Shown here: positions 1 through 11,624 of the stretch, in pieces
Layout: the number at the start of each line of letters is the position of its first letter
Position numbering within the stretch: the first letter of the stretch is position 1
DNA from: Mortierella sp. BCC40632
Taxonomy: Eukaryota; Mortierellomycota; Mortierellomycetes; Mortierellales; Mortierellaceae
NCBI GenBank assembly: GCA_011634665.1
Contig: WAEK01000018.1
Coordinates: 997,477 to 1,061,476, forward strand
DNA: 64,000 bases
Direction: 5' to 3'
Made by a program: the position numbers and the translations under genes
Notes under the pieces: generated by a model
What the model was told of the DNA's origin: nothing
The model's database searches: none
The model's input: only the letters and a program-made list of their open reading frames with translations

Positions 1-944
1 ACGGATCAGACCTCGCTACTGTTGAACGATTGGTAGAGAACGAGCCCGATGTAAATACGATCGCCGCCCTGCTGAAGCTTTACTTTAGAGAGCTTCGGGA
101 ACCTTTGATCATGTTTGATTTTTACCCAAGCTTTATTGTTGCTGCAGGTACGTGCTGATCCTTCTATTACTGCTGTTGAGCTAATAACAGTAATTGTTGA
201 TGTTGACTGGCTTATTCATGTGTTTTACTTTTCGCTTGGTTGAATGAATTAGAAATTCCGGACTACAACGAAAAGCTGTACACGATCAAGTCTTTGGTCC
301 ACTCCCTGCCTGAGGCCAACTTCAATACTCTGAATTACTTGATGAAACATCTGGGCCGAGTTCAGGATCAATACGCGACCACCAAGATGGATTCTGCTAA
401 CCTGGCTATCTGTTTTGCGCCGAATTTACTCCGCCAAGAGTTGGATGATCTCTCGAGCATCATTAACACAGGCAAACAGTCCAGTATCATTGACACAATG
501 ATTGAGCAACACGAATGGATCTTTGATCCATACCCTGAGGAGACCGAGGAGGAGGATGCTGGAGAGGAAAATGAGGATCGAACGACGGATGTGGCGCGAG
601 AAAGAGCCTCAGAAGAGAGTATTGAGAGCTTTAAGACTAGTACATCCCAACCAGCGCTAGCAACCTCTTCAGCTGAACACCACTGGAACCCGTCGCAAGG
701 CCACCATCCTCATCCTCACTCTCATCCTCATCCTCACTCTCATCCCCATCCTCATCCTCATCAACCACATCGAGGAGATGGAGCTGGGGTTCATCCACAT
801 GATCAAGACTCTGAGGGAAAATCCTATCATCCAGGACAACAGGGCGGCGGTGAGCAACAGCAGCACCAGTACAATGCACAAATCTATGCTGATGGGACAG
901 CCTCCCTGCCGACTCTTCCGCAACCTTCCCATCAGTATCATTAG
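1..944 (+). CDS. RhoGAP domain protein, C-terminal part (gene starts left of window)
   Basis: A GTPase-activating protein for Rho-family small GTPases, seen from the second half of the RhoGAP domain onward. Exon 3-147 reads NTIAALLKLYFRELREPLI, the classic helix after the arginine finger (the finger itself lies outside the window). An intron with GTACGT donor and TTAG acceptor spans 148-252 and joins in phase (GCA G|AA ATT CCG). Exon 253-944 continues with a helix around SANLAICFAPNLLR, a hallmark RhoGAP segment, and ends at TAG. The domain is followed by an acidic Glu/Asp stretch and a tail of His-Pro dipeptides and Gln/Gly-rich sequence (about 690-880) that is probably disordered. Specificity among Rho, Rac and Cdc42 cannot be read here. 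The ATG at 242 is intronic and is not a start. Confidence 0.88.
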
Positions 945-3789
945 TCAGTCGTAGTAACAGTTGCAACAGCAGCCTACCTCATATCAGCATTCAGCATTCT
1001 TAACCACCCTACAAACTCATATAGCTCCATTTATTTATTTTTTCAATACATGCTTTTATCGTGCATATTCTTTTTTTTTTTTTTTTTTTTTTTTTTTTAT
1101 TATTAGTGCAGATGCGTTTTTGAAAAATTCAAAACGAAACGCGCCTAATTACATGAATCAGAACTTTTCAGGGAACTTTATCCACAAAAGGAAAATGAAA
1201 TACATTCCACTGAAGTATAGAACCCCTGAGGCTGAAAAATATATTTTTTTTATATATATTTTTATATAATACCTCCTTGCCGCCATTTCTTGTTCTCTAC
1301 GTCTCCTCTAACTTTTCTCTCTTTCTCTTCAACACTCACACTCATTGTCTACAGGAGTTGGTAATCTCAATGCCTAATCACCCAAGAGACTTTGGAACCC
1401 ATAGCGAGCAACCCCATGAAGCCTAAATTCCATACTCTAGACCATGTGGAAAGCCTGCCGTATTTCAACACCGACACCTAGGACTAGTGACCACCTGACA
1501 TGCCCTGCCTACCGGTAGTGTGTCAAATAGTCCCTAGAAATGTTACGCGTTAGAGTGACATGAAACATTCGAGTGGCACACCTCGGTGATATCAAGAGGA
1601 GAACCACTCCGAGGTGGATACCTCCCCCCCCCCCACACTTCCTGCCCCTCTCTGCTCGACATCATTGTACCCATCGGAGCGCTCAAGCTGGCCTACAGTT
1701 ATGATACCATCATTTTTATCATCACTAACAATACAGCTATACTCAAGGAGGCAGGTAGTTGGTCACACTCCAACAATGCTGACACCACAGCAGATTCAAC
1801 AGCAAGAGTAGCAGGCTGAGAGGAGAGGAGGGGAGAGAAACTTTTGTCCAAAAACCACGATGAGGGTGCAGCTTGGGATCGTTCTTTGACCAATGGACGT
1901 CAGTGACAACCTGTTGTATGCTCGGATCAACTATCGGATTCAAGTGTGTGATCAACGCTCTCAGGCCTTAAACTCCAAACTAAAAAATATATATATATTT
2001 ACCGTTAGTGGCGCGTGGGAAGTAAGATGGAAACAACAACGCTCCAGAAGGCAGATTCTTCTGGAATACAAAGTCTTTTGAACTCAGAAACGCGATTGAA
2101 AAAAAGAAAAAGAAAAAAGAAAAAAGAAAAGAAAAGAAAAGAAAGGGCGGTCCATTCGAAAGGCTGAGAATGACGAGCTTTTGCCAAAGGCTCTAAATGT
2201 TCCGACTGTAGTCGTTCAAGAACACAACTCTCTAGAGCTATTGAATTGTCTTCTACTGTTGTTGAACCTCAGTAGAGCTTAGCGTCAACAGCTAAATTAG
2301 CCTTTTTTTTTTTTTTTTTTTTTTTTTTTCTTGTTTGCTCAATTGTAAAGAGGTCAAAAAAGCATACAATGTCGCGTTCAGTAAGAGAACTATGACGACC
2401 TGCCACACAAATCAGAGAAACAGTGGTTTTCTCTACATCTCTTCAACTCTTCTCTTCTCTTCAGACATTTTACACTCTATCTGGAGTTAGAATAATATAC
2501 CCAAATATGTTGAAGAAAGGTCCCTTTTGCATGTGTGGAGCACCTATTCACGATGAGACCAATATCGATAAGGGTATCACCTGAATGACCATTGTTAGCT
2601 ACTAGGACGACTACCTGGATCGAATGACGGTCCTATCCGCCAAAGTCACAAGAAGACCTAGTGGTGGTGGTGGTGGTGGTGGTGGTACGAAAGTTTGAAG
2701 TTGCTTCATGTAGTACGGATATGGTTCTATTAAGTTGGTCGATGACTCGATAGACTTTGGTATTCTACAGGAGAAAGTTTTTCCAAAGTGAGATTGTAGT
2801 CCTCAGTGGATTGAGTGCCTCAGTGGATTGAGTGGAGACTCTCAAGCCCCCCCTCCCAAGGATGTTACCGAAATAGTACAATGCCAACTCAACCCAAGCA
2901 TATGGCAAAAGCTGCTTGAGACTTTTATAATTAGACTTTGAGCCATTCTCCTTCCCCTCCCCTTCCCCCCTCCCCTTCCCCTTCCACCCCCACCACCCCT
3001 AATTCATGCCTCCAACTATTCACCTTTTTCTTTTTATCTCCTTTGTATTGACTAAACCTGTGAGAGAAAGTGGTTCTCCCGTCCCATTCCGAAGGGGGAT
3101 AGAGAGCGAGCGAGTTCAATTATCCATCCCGCTCCAGGGACATTTCTTCAGGAACAGAGGAATCCCTCTGTCTGACTCTCTCTCCTCTTTTCTTTTCTTT
3201 TTTCTTTTTTTTTCTTTTTTTTTTCCACACATCTCAGTGTCCCAGTGTTTGACTCTTTTTGATTGATCACTACCACTACCACTACCACCTTCTTCCCTCT
3301 CCTAGAAACACATTTTGCCACCTCTCTGGTAAGAAGCCGAAGGGAGAGGGGGGGAGCGGACTAAAATTAGTCATGTATTACGGATTGAGACTACTAATGG
3401 ATAAGGTAAATATGGAAGAGAGTGAGGGAGGAAGGAGGAAAGGAGAGAAAGAAAGAAAAGAAAAGAAAAGAAAAAAAGGAGATGCATACATACAGAAAGA
3501 AAAAAGAAAAAAGAAAAAAGAAAAAGAAAAAAAAAGAAATGGTGAGATAGAGAGATAGCAAAGAAAGAGTAGGTGGAAAAAGATTAGATGAAGAGAGCAA
3601 GAGTGAATGAAAATGAAAAAAAAAAAAAAAAAAAGAAAAACGTGGCTGTATAAATCATCGTATTATAGACGGCAAAGAAGAAAAAGAGGAACAGAAAGAA
3701 TCGTCCTCAAACTCTTGGATCGACTCAACTTCTCTCTTTCCCTTGAGAGTAACAAAAGAAAAAGAAAAGAAAAACACCTTGGAAATGAG

Positions 3790-3870
<81 letters not shown>

Positions 3871-3936
3871 ATTGTTACAAGGTCAATTTACATGGGCCTC
3901 TCAGGGTCCCAGTCGCGTTCGTTTGCTTTCTTTGTT
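945..3936. other. Gene-free, low-complexity intergenic region
   Basis: No supported gene in about 3 kb between the RhoGAP gene and the convergent zinc-finger gene. It holds T-runs near 1071-1099 and 2302-2329, a (TGG)n run near 2662-2684, a C-run near 1624, a GA/A-rich purine stretch at about 3400-3880 and a (GA)n tract. Open frames here are short and made of homopolymer translations. The left end should include the RhoGAP 3'UTR and the right end the zinc-finger 3'UTR. Confidence 0.6.
3794..3866. repeat. (GA)n microsatellite, about 73 bp
   Basis: Uninterrupted GA dinucleotides at 3794-3866, about 70 bp past the stop codon of the minus-strand zinc-finger gene. In that gene's transcript it would read as a CU-rich tract in the 3'UTR. 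Confidence 0.95.
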
Positions 3937-6900
3937 TTATCGCCGGCGTACACCTTGGCCATTCTCCTCCTCGTCATCATCCTCATGATCCCACGCATGT
4001 ATATCCGTCGCAAGACTCTGCATCGGGTTACACAATTCTGCAATCGAGATACGACGGGGGAGATTCGTCGAGGGGACCGACATGGATGACCCTCCACCAG
4101 AGACCATGCCCGCACTTGCACCCATTCCTCCAGGACCCGACATGTTCGCCATTGGCGCTGCCACCGTCGAGTTGGACGAAGCATGATGGTAGTACTGGCC
4201 CCACTGAGGCGTCGAGGCCGCAGACTCATTCGTGTTGTAATCGTCTTGGAAGTCATCCCGGTGTGGAGACCGTGGAGAGGATGGAGCACTTGACAGGTCC
4301 TCTCGGTGCATCTGGTTGGATTGATGTCGGTACTCGCCATAGTAGGCCCCATAGCCAATACCAGATCCTGCAGCACCCGCCATACCCATAGTTGCTGTCG
4401 TTGTCGGGGTGGTGGACGTGGGCGTGTTGGAGAATGGATGCATCTCTTTATAGGATGAGATTGGATGAGGAAGCGATGCTCGTCTCATCGCACTACTACC
4501 ACGCAACACTCCCTTATGATATTCTTCATAGGCAGCCGTCTTGTTAAAAAACGGTTGTTGTTGCGGTTGCTGTGGATGTGGGGGTGAAAACCGACCACTC
4601 TGGGGTGGATAGGATCGGCTCTTCTGGTATGGGTGATGATGTTGCGAATGATGTCGCTGGTGGTGGTGTTGCTGTTGATATTGGTAATGCATATCCCGCC
4701 AAATATGCTGAATCATAGCTGGATGCAAGATCGATTCTTTCATCCTGACCACCTTTTCTCCATCGTCCTGTTGCATCGATGGCTCATACCCCATACCCCG
4801 ATCACGTTGCTCTGCCTTGTGATTCATCTTGGGCCGAGTCGATGCCCGTGGAATCAGTGTCAGCGCCATGGTATGTCTCATCGACAGCTCATGGTATTTG
4901 TCCAGGACCGTCTCAAGAACCCACAGACTAACACCTGGGTATTGTGTGAATTCACAACAGACCCAGGCAGACTCGGTCTCGAGCTTCATTTCCAATGCTT
5001 CTCGAGGACGATAAGCATGTTCTGGAAGGTAGAACCGGCCAATCCGTGCATTGGATGGATATCTGTTCGAGATAAGCGACTCCTCGGAATCGTTTTCCAT
5101 CAATGGCTCAAATCCTGCGACTAAGCTCACGGTTGGGTACCGTGCCGAGATGGTGAGATCTTCCAAGTCCCGAAGATCCGGCTCAGGATCACTTGCAAAG
5201 GAATCCACATCAATGTCCAGAACAAATCGACACGGGCGTCTTGCATGCTCGTGCATCTCGACCTTGGGATCGTCCACATCCATAATGTCTCGCATGTGTC
5301 TCTTTTGGTCCGATGAATCAATTTCCATATCGCCTGCCTTAATGTTACTGTTGTTGTTCTGACTCCAGAGTGGGATCCGGAGGACAGACATTACTGCTGT
5401 CATATTGCCAAGGAACTCGGGATTCCTATACTGTTCACTTGCAAACGATCTTGCTACTTGAGCTTTCATGCTGAGGAATTGATCCACGTCCATCCGATTA
5501 ATCGCATCCAACACATCCCATTTGCGGATAGGATAGTAACGATCTTCGAGTTCATGCTCCAACTTGGGAGAGAGCACTGGATCAACCCTGGACTTGTCCC
5601 TTTGATCTGGAGGCGACGAGACCCAACTTCCGGTGGGAGCTGAGCTTGCTTCCTGGTATCCATTACTCTCGTATGGCACGGGTTGCCTCGCGAGTGGATG
5701 GATATGAGACGACAAGGTCCGAGGACGCGAGATGGGTCGACCATGTTGCGGGTCAAACTGAGCCATGATCGGTGGCAGCACTGATGGTGTCTCCCCAATT
5801 CCAGACGAGGACGAGGCTGAGGATGAGGGCCGTCTCGGTGGTGAGTTCACCATGGGCAGGGAGGACTGTGAAGTATTGTGATGGCTGTACTCACTCGAGT
5901 TGCTCTGGAACTGGCTCGAGTCGCGTGTGTTGTTCGAAGAGCCCGGGGAGTCTGAGGATGGCATTGGCGTACTGACCTGGGAATACCACTGCATGCCCGA
6001 CCGTGCATCACGAGAGGGCAGAGGCTGAACCGTGATGTCGACAGGATCGTTACTAGATCGTTTTGTCTTGTGCTCATACATCAGATCTGGTGTTGACTTT
6101 CGATGCTCCAGAAGGCGTTCTTTCTCCTGTGCAGACAAGTGTTGCACATGGGACAACGACGGGCCCATTCCCGAATGGTGGTAAATATGTCCTCGAAGCT
6201 GTCCTGCTGAAGGGCCATACTCGGAGGTTTCAAGCCTCGAATCAAAGTTGCCGGCACTGCTCGAGTTCATCTTGAGTAGCATTGCCTGAGCCGAGCGGCG
6301 GGGTTCGTGCAGCCGATCCTGCTCTTGTGGCCCCATCTTGTCCACCTGAGGAAGTGGCTGTGGGTGAGGAGTCGTCGGGGTGAACGGTGCCATGCCCAAA
6401 CCCACAAATTGGCTGCGCGCAAAGTTAGCGACAGCTGCCCTGGCGGTGGATGGGAGTAGGATCTCGCTCTTTCGCCTTTTCAGCTCCTCAGGTTCGGCCC
6501 CCGACATGGTCTGTTGAAGTCCTTGACTCAGGCTCTCAGGCGCGCCACTAATCGATGCCCTTGGTTGGAGATGCGGCAGGCTCCTCGAGTTGGCTTTGAG
6601 CGTGCGATGGGTTGATCCAAGGTACGGCTGATTGTCGTTACTATATGGGCCTGGGGCCGCTCGACCATTGGTGGCGATGGCTGCAGGCATGTTCCCGACG
6701 GGGCCTTGGACATGTGTCCATGGCGCAGAGTGCGACTGAATATGTGGAGGCTGGTAGTGCTGGGTAAATGTTGGATGCTGACCTGAGGCTGCCGAGGTAG
6801 GGCCATAGGCGACAGGCGGATTCTGGAGCGAGCGGTAAGAATTGTCATAGCCAAAGACTATTGGGCTACTGCCGCCCCGTGGCCTTCCCGTCATGTGCGG

Positions 6901-9458
6901 CGTGGTGTGGACAGAGGAGGAACGAGCGCTGGACGCTGAGTCGCGCTTGGAGCGGTCTCCGTGCGTCTGTGTGTGTTGGATCATGTTGTCATAGCGACTG
7001 AAGCTTCGATGGCAGCCTTCGCTGATGCATTTGTACGGCTTCTCCCCCGTATGTTTTCTTGATAAGGCAGGGGACACAAAAATCAGGGCAGAGTAAGACA
7101 AGGCAAAATAAAGCAGGGCGAGGCAGGGCGAGGCCAGAGGAGAGGCGGGAAGCAAAGATCGCGCAAAGGTATGCGAACAGTGTGGAGTATGTGCGTATTC
7201 ATGTGTGAAAGTGTTTGTGTGTGATTTTGTGGAAGCAATAGATGCCAGAGCAGAGAAAAGGTGGAAAAAGGAAAAAAAAAAAAAAAAAAAAGGCAAAGGC
7301 AGAGGCAGAGGCAGAGGCAAAGGTGCAAAGGCAAAGGCAGGGGTAGGGGGGAGGGGAGGCAAAAGAAAGAGGAAAACAAAAAAAAAATAGAGTCTTGTCA
7401 GCAATGAGCTGTGTACAAACACAAACCTGCATTTGGTCCGCTGGGCAAAGAGAAACAGAGAAGATGACTCTTGATGTGCCTTACCTTTCATGTCGGGCGA
7501 GATGTTCGCTTCGAGTGAACATCATATTGCAGCCAGGATAGCCCGTGCACTGGAATACCTTTTGCGAGCCCGTGCCGCCCGCTCCGCGTCCCGATCCCTT
7601 GCCGGTCGCTTTTCTCGTCGCTGTGCCATGTGTCTCGGACATCTTTCGCTGAGTCGCTGAGCCTGGGACTGTCGACGCAGCAGAGACAGAGACAGAGACG
7701 ACGGAGGAAGAAGAGATGGCTGGGGCAAGTACTATAGGAGCGATAGGAGCGGTGGTGGTGACAATAGTCGGCCCTGAGGCCATAGGGGGCGCGGTCGAGG
7801 AGACAGGAGTGGGGATGGAAGGAATGGGCTGGTTGGGCCAAGGAGAGGCGTCGACACCGTCGTCGGGACGTGAAGACTCGATGCTGCTCACGCTGCTAGC
7901 ACAGCTGTTGCGCTTGTTCTTGTTGGGGAGGAGAAAACCTGCGGCAAAGCTCCGACGCTTGCTGCCAAGCAAAGGTAGTGTGTCTTTGATTCGGGAATGG
8001 GTTACAGCCTCGTGAGGTGTCTGGCCGTGAGGGTCGTGGATGAGCGAGTAGTGCTGGGGGTGGGAGGGAGGATGAGCGTGGGTCAAAGCAGAGGACGATG
8101 GTCTATTTGTTGCAGGCGGAGCATCGGGTGTTTCGCCGTCGGGAAAGGCTGCGTGGCCTGTGGATGAGGAAGAGGAAGAGGAAGAAGGGGAGTGTGGACG
8201 GACGGGCGCCCGGGCCAGCATGGTGCTCTTGTTATATATCTCGGGGAGGGGCAATTGGCTCTGCGGCGGCTGTTCCTGGTGAAAGGAGGAGGAAGATGGC
8301 ATCAATGTCGGGTGCGAAGAGACTGGCGGCGAGTGTGGAGAGCGAGTCTTGGACAGAGAATGAGGGTGAGGACGAGGGTGAAGGTGCGGATGGGGATGCA
8401 AAGGCTGCGAGGAAGGAGGAGAAGGAAGACGAGGGTGAGAAGGATGGTCAGCAACAGGAGAGCGAAGATGATGCGGGGGGAGGTGCTGCTGAGGACGAGG
8501 AAGTAATTCGCTAAAGCTGCTTCTGATACTGCTTCTGTAGTAGCCGTCGTAGCTGCTGCTGCTGGGGCTGGAATGAACCTCGCTGTCTTTGGTATGGCCG
8601 TGGCCAGAGTCAAGGCTGCTATTCTTGCAGCCAGTGCTGTTAATGTAGCTGGTAAAGGGATGCATTGGTTCACCTCCTGATGACCCTGCTTCTCGTGTTC
8701 CTGCTCCTGCTGCTGCAGCCTCACTGGCATAATATGCGTCTGCCCTCATGATGCCACTATGCTCCCCTGGCAATGCGGATGCTGGCGAGGATGATGTAGG
8801 GAGCTCCTGATCCTGAGCTCTTATCGTCACCTCTGCCTGCGTGGAACATTGTCGTCGCTGATGGCTATCCTTGGATGATCCTGTATCTGCCCCCAGAGAG
8901 CTAGTGTTCTCGATACCTACCAGAGTGTGGCTACCGTGCACTGCAGGTGCGTCTTCTCTGAAGGGTGACAAGGGCATTGACGGGACAGTGTCTATGGCAA
9001 CGCCGAAAATGGATTATTCGACAATGTAAAGAAGGCGGGAGAGTGTGTGAGAGGGAGAAAGAAAGAAAAAAGAAAGAACGCGTGGAATGCCAGAAAAAAA
9101 AATGTCAACAAGGAAGGAACGAACAATGAAAGCGAGCGGGGGCGAGCGATTCAGTAAATGTGTTGAAACCCCAATGTGAAAGAGACGAGCAGGAAATCAC
9201 ATACTCTTTCACGCATGCTTTCTCTTTCACGCACACACGCACACGCCAAAAAAAAAAAAAAAAAAAAACAAACCGAGGATACGAACAAACAAAGAGGATA
9301 GAAAAAAAAAAAAAAAAAAAAAAGGAGAGAGAGAGAGAGAGAGAGAGACCGCAAAAGCAAAAGAGGAAGCGAGGTGGATAGAGGGATAGAGGAGAGGGAG
9401 GGAGGATGGAGGGAGGAGCAAGGGAACACAGACGAACAAGGAAGACAGGCAGATCTAA

Positions 9459-9512
<54 letters not shown>

Positions 9513-11624
9513 AGAAAGAGTGACAGGCACACTCAACGACATAACGGCATGAACAGGAAGGATAGGAGGAACAGGAACAGAACGCGGATGCGGACAGGAA
9601 AGAGGAGAGACGACGACGCGAAGGAGCAGGAGCAGGAGTGATAACCACAGCGTCGAGACGAAGCGAGTATTTGGACGAGAACAAGACAAGGCAATGGAGA
9701 TAGGAGATATTGACGACTAGGCGTGAGGCTCGTGTGGCGCGAAGGTCGTGGCCCGATTCTTGGGTGGGTGTATCAAGAGCCGTGGACACGGAAACGCAGC
9801 ACACTAACTTCTCTTCGATTGGCATCTGCCAGCGGCCGAGAGTGGTTTGTCCAGCAAAGGACAGACGTCAGTGCGGCGGGGGCGAGGCGGCGACCAAGGC
9901 GGCGACGAGAGAAATCGAGACACATCCAGGGACACGCAAACACGCACATTCCAACGCACTCGGCCGTCTGTGTCTGGATTGACAGGCGGACAGGACAACA
10001 AGGAGAGAGAAAAAGAGAGAGAAAGAGACGGCGGGGATGTCACGGGCGAATGCTTGCAGGCGACGAGGCAGAGAGAACACCGCGCCGACCTCAGCGCAGG
10101 ACAGCAAACGGGGACTGGTCCAACGTGGGGTGGCATAGGGTGGCGAGGGGAGAGAGAAGCACGCCAGGAGAGAGCGAAGGGGAAATCTGCCCGTCGCAGC
10201 GCGGCGAGGAGGTGTCTGTCCCGCATCCAAGGAGCAGCCCGCAGGTCTGAATCCCTCGGCGGCTCATTCTCCTGCCATTGACAAGAGAAAAGAGAGAAAA
10301 TGAGAGAATGAGAGAATGAGAGAAAGGGGAATCACGAGGATGGCGGGAGTAGAGCGCAATTGAGGAGGGAGAAAAAGGAAAACACCATGCCATGCCACCA
10401 TTTTGTCCCATGCACTAGATCTCCCAGGAGCAGTCCCTTGTACCAACGACGTCCAACACGAACTGCACGGCGCAGGGGCCACCTCAACAATTTCTCATTT
10501 ATCACTTCAATGATGTGGTGCGTGTGGATGTGGATGTGAGACTGACACGCCACGAAACAAGTGGCAAAGCCATCATCCCCCCCCCCTCCCCATCTCCAGT
10601 CCTACACACAGGCCATTCTCGGCCCATCTGGACTCGGATGAAATAGGAGAGTCCGCCCGGAGTAGCCTTTCCATTTCCCCAAAGGGCCATTCTGGCGATC
10701 CTCTTCACTTCCCGTCTCTCTGGGGTCAAAGGATAAAAAGAAAACAAAGATGCACTCACTTGGCTGCCAAGTTACCGACAACGAAGGTGTGGCCATAGTC
10801 GATGCCGAGGTCGCGTCTGCGACATGAACTGGGCCAGGATCCAGACCAGGCGGTATGGCGGGCGACATGGTGGACGGATTAGATGAAGTTAAGTATTCGG
10901 GACGCATGAAGGAAGTATTGTTCGAGTCATTGTGTTGGATGGAGCTAGGCGCGTCTAGGGGTGGGTGCAGAGTACTCCTTGGCTGCAAGGGGTGGTGACC
11001 AAGTGGATAAGGGGCCCTTGTGGACATAGACAAAGGCTTTTCTGCTGGATGTACTGTTGACTGCAGGAACGCACCGCTGTCGCTGCTGCCTCGTGTGTGT
11101 TGCTGTGAAAGAGGTCGAAGGGGTGGGCAATGCTGCTGACGATGCTGTTGTTGTTGATGATGATGCTGTTGTTGGGTCCTGCCATCGGGAAGATCTAGGC
11201 GACTGAGAGGAACGTGGAACGAGTCTGCATGATGCGCGGTCGATGGTGATGACATTGGCAAGGACATGGTCTGCGCGCCTGTGCCACCGTGGCTGCTCAA
11301 GGGCGCACTGTAACCTCGATTATGCTTTGTTTCGGCTTCGGCCAAGATACCCTTGTCAGCGATGTTACGCGCATATTGCCAATTTTCTGTGCCTTCGTTC
11401 TGCTGGCTCCTGCTGCGTCGAACCTGGGTGTCTAAACCAGCTTGGCCTGGACGTAGTGACAAGGAGTGGTCGCCGTTGACTGCAGCGAAAGGCTGGAGAT
11501 AGAGCGGTGACATATTCTGGGACGCATACATGGCTGAAGAAGCGACATGGACGCTGTCATCATCGGATGTGGTTTCGGAACTCGCCAAAGGAAGAGGCGG
11601 AGTCGGTGACGGAGAAAGGGGCAT
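3937..11624 (-). CDS. Very large C2H2 zinc-finger transcription factor (about 1830 aa)
   Basis: Predicted nuclear DNA-binding regulator. Model: exon 1 11624-10760, exon 2 8991-7485, exon 3 7057-3937; introns 10759-8992 (GTGAGT..ATAG) and 7484-7058 (GTAAGG..CAAG), all in phase. Exon 1 is Ser/Pro/Gln/His-rich with a polyQ/H run. Exon 2 is Ser/Pro-rich and ends with finger 1 (C-x5-C-x12-H-x3-H). Exon 3 opens with the HTGEKPY linker and finger 2 (C-x4-C-x12-H-x3-H, containing [14 protein letters not shown], a form common in fungal two-finger factors). A more ordered segment (about 5230-4830) and a C-terminal motif [10 protein letters not shown] before an acidic tail follow. The exon 2-3 junction is well supported because it rebuilds the two-finger array. 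The 1.77-kb first intron is less certain: phase fits, but exon 1 could be a separate gene, with translation starting at the ATG at 8977. The target DNA is unknown. Confidence 0.75.
9461..9509. repeat. (GA)n microsatellite in the first intron of the zinc-finger gene
   Basis: About 49 bp of GA repeats at 9461-9509. A second GA tract at about 9324-9348 and A-runs near 9247-9268 and 9302-9323 lie close by. All fall inside the proposed 1.77-kb intron 8992-10759. Confidence 0.9.

Noticed and set aside
3607..4089. Plus-strand frame with an Arg-Glu repeat
   Set aside because: It is the translation of the (GA)n tract and the antisense of the zinc-finger gene's last exon.
9105..9825. Overlapping Ser/Leu-rich frames on the minus strand
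   Set aside because: They are translations of GA/CT and homopolymer tracts inside the proposed intron of the zinc-finger gene.
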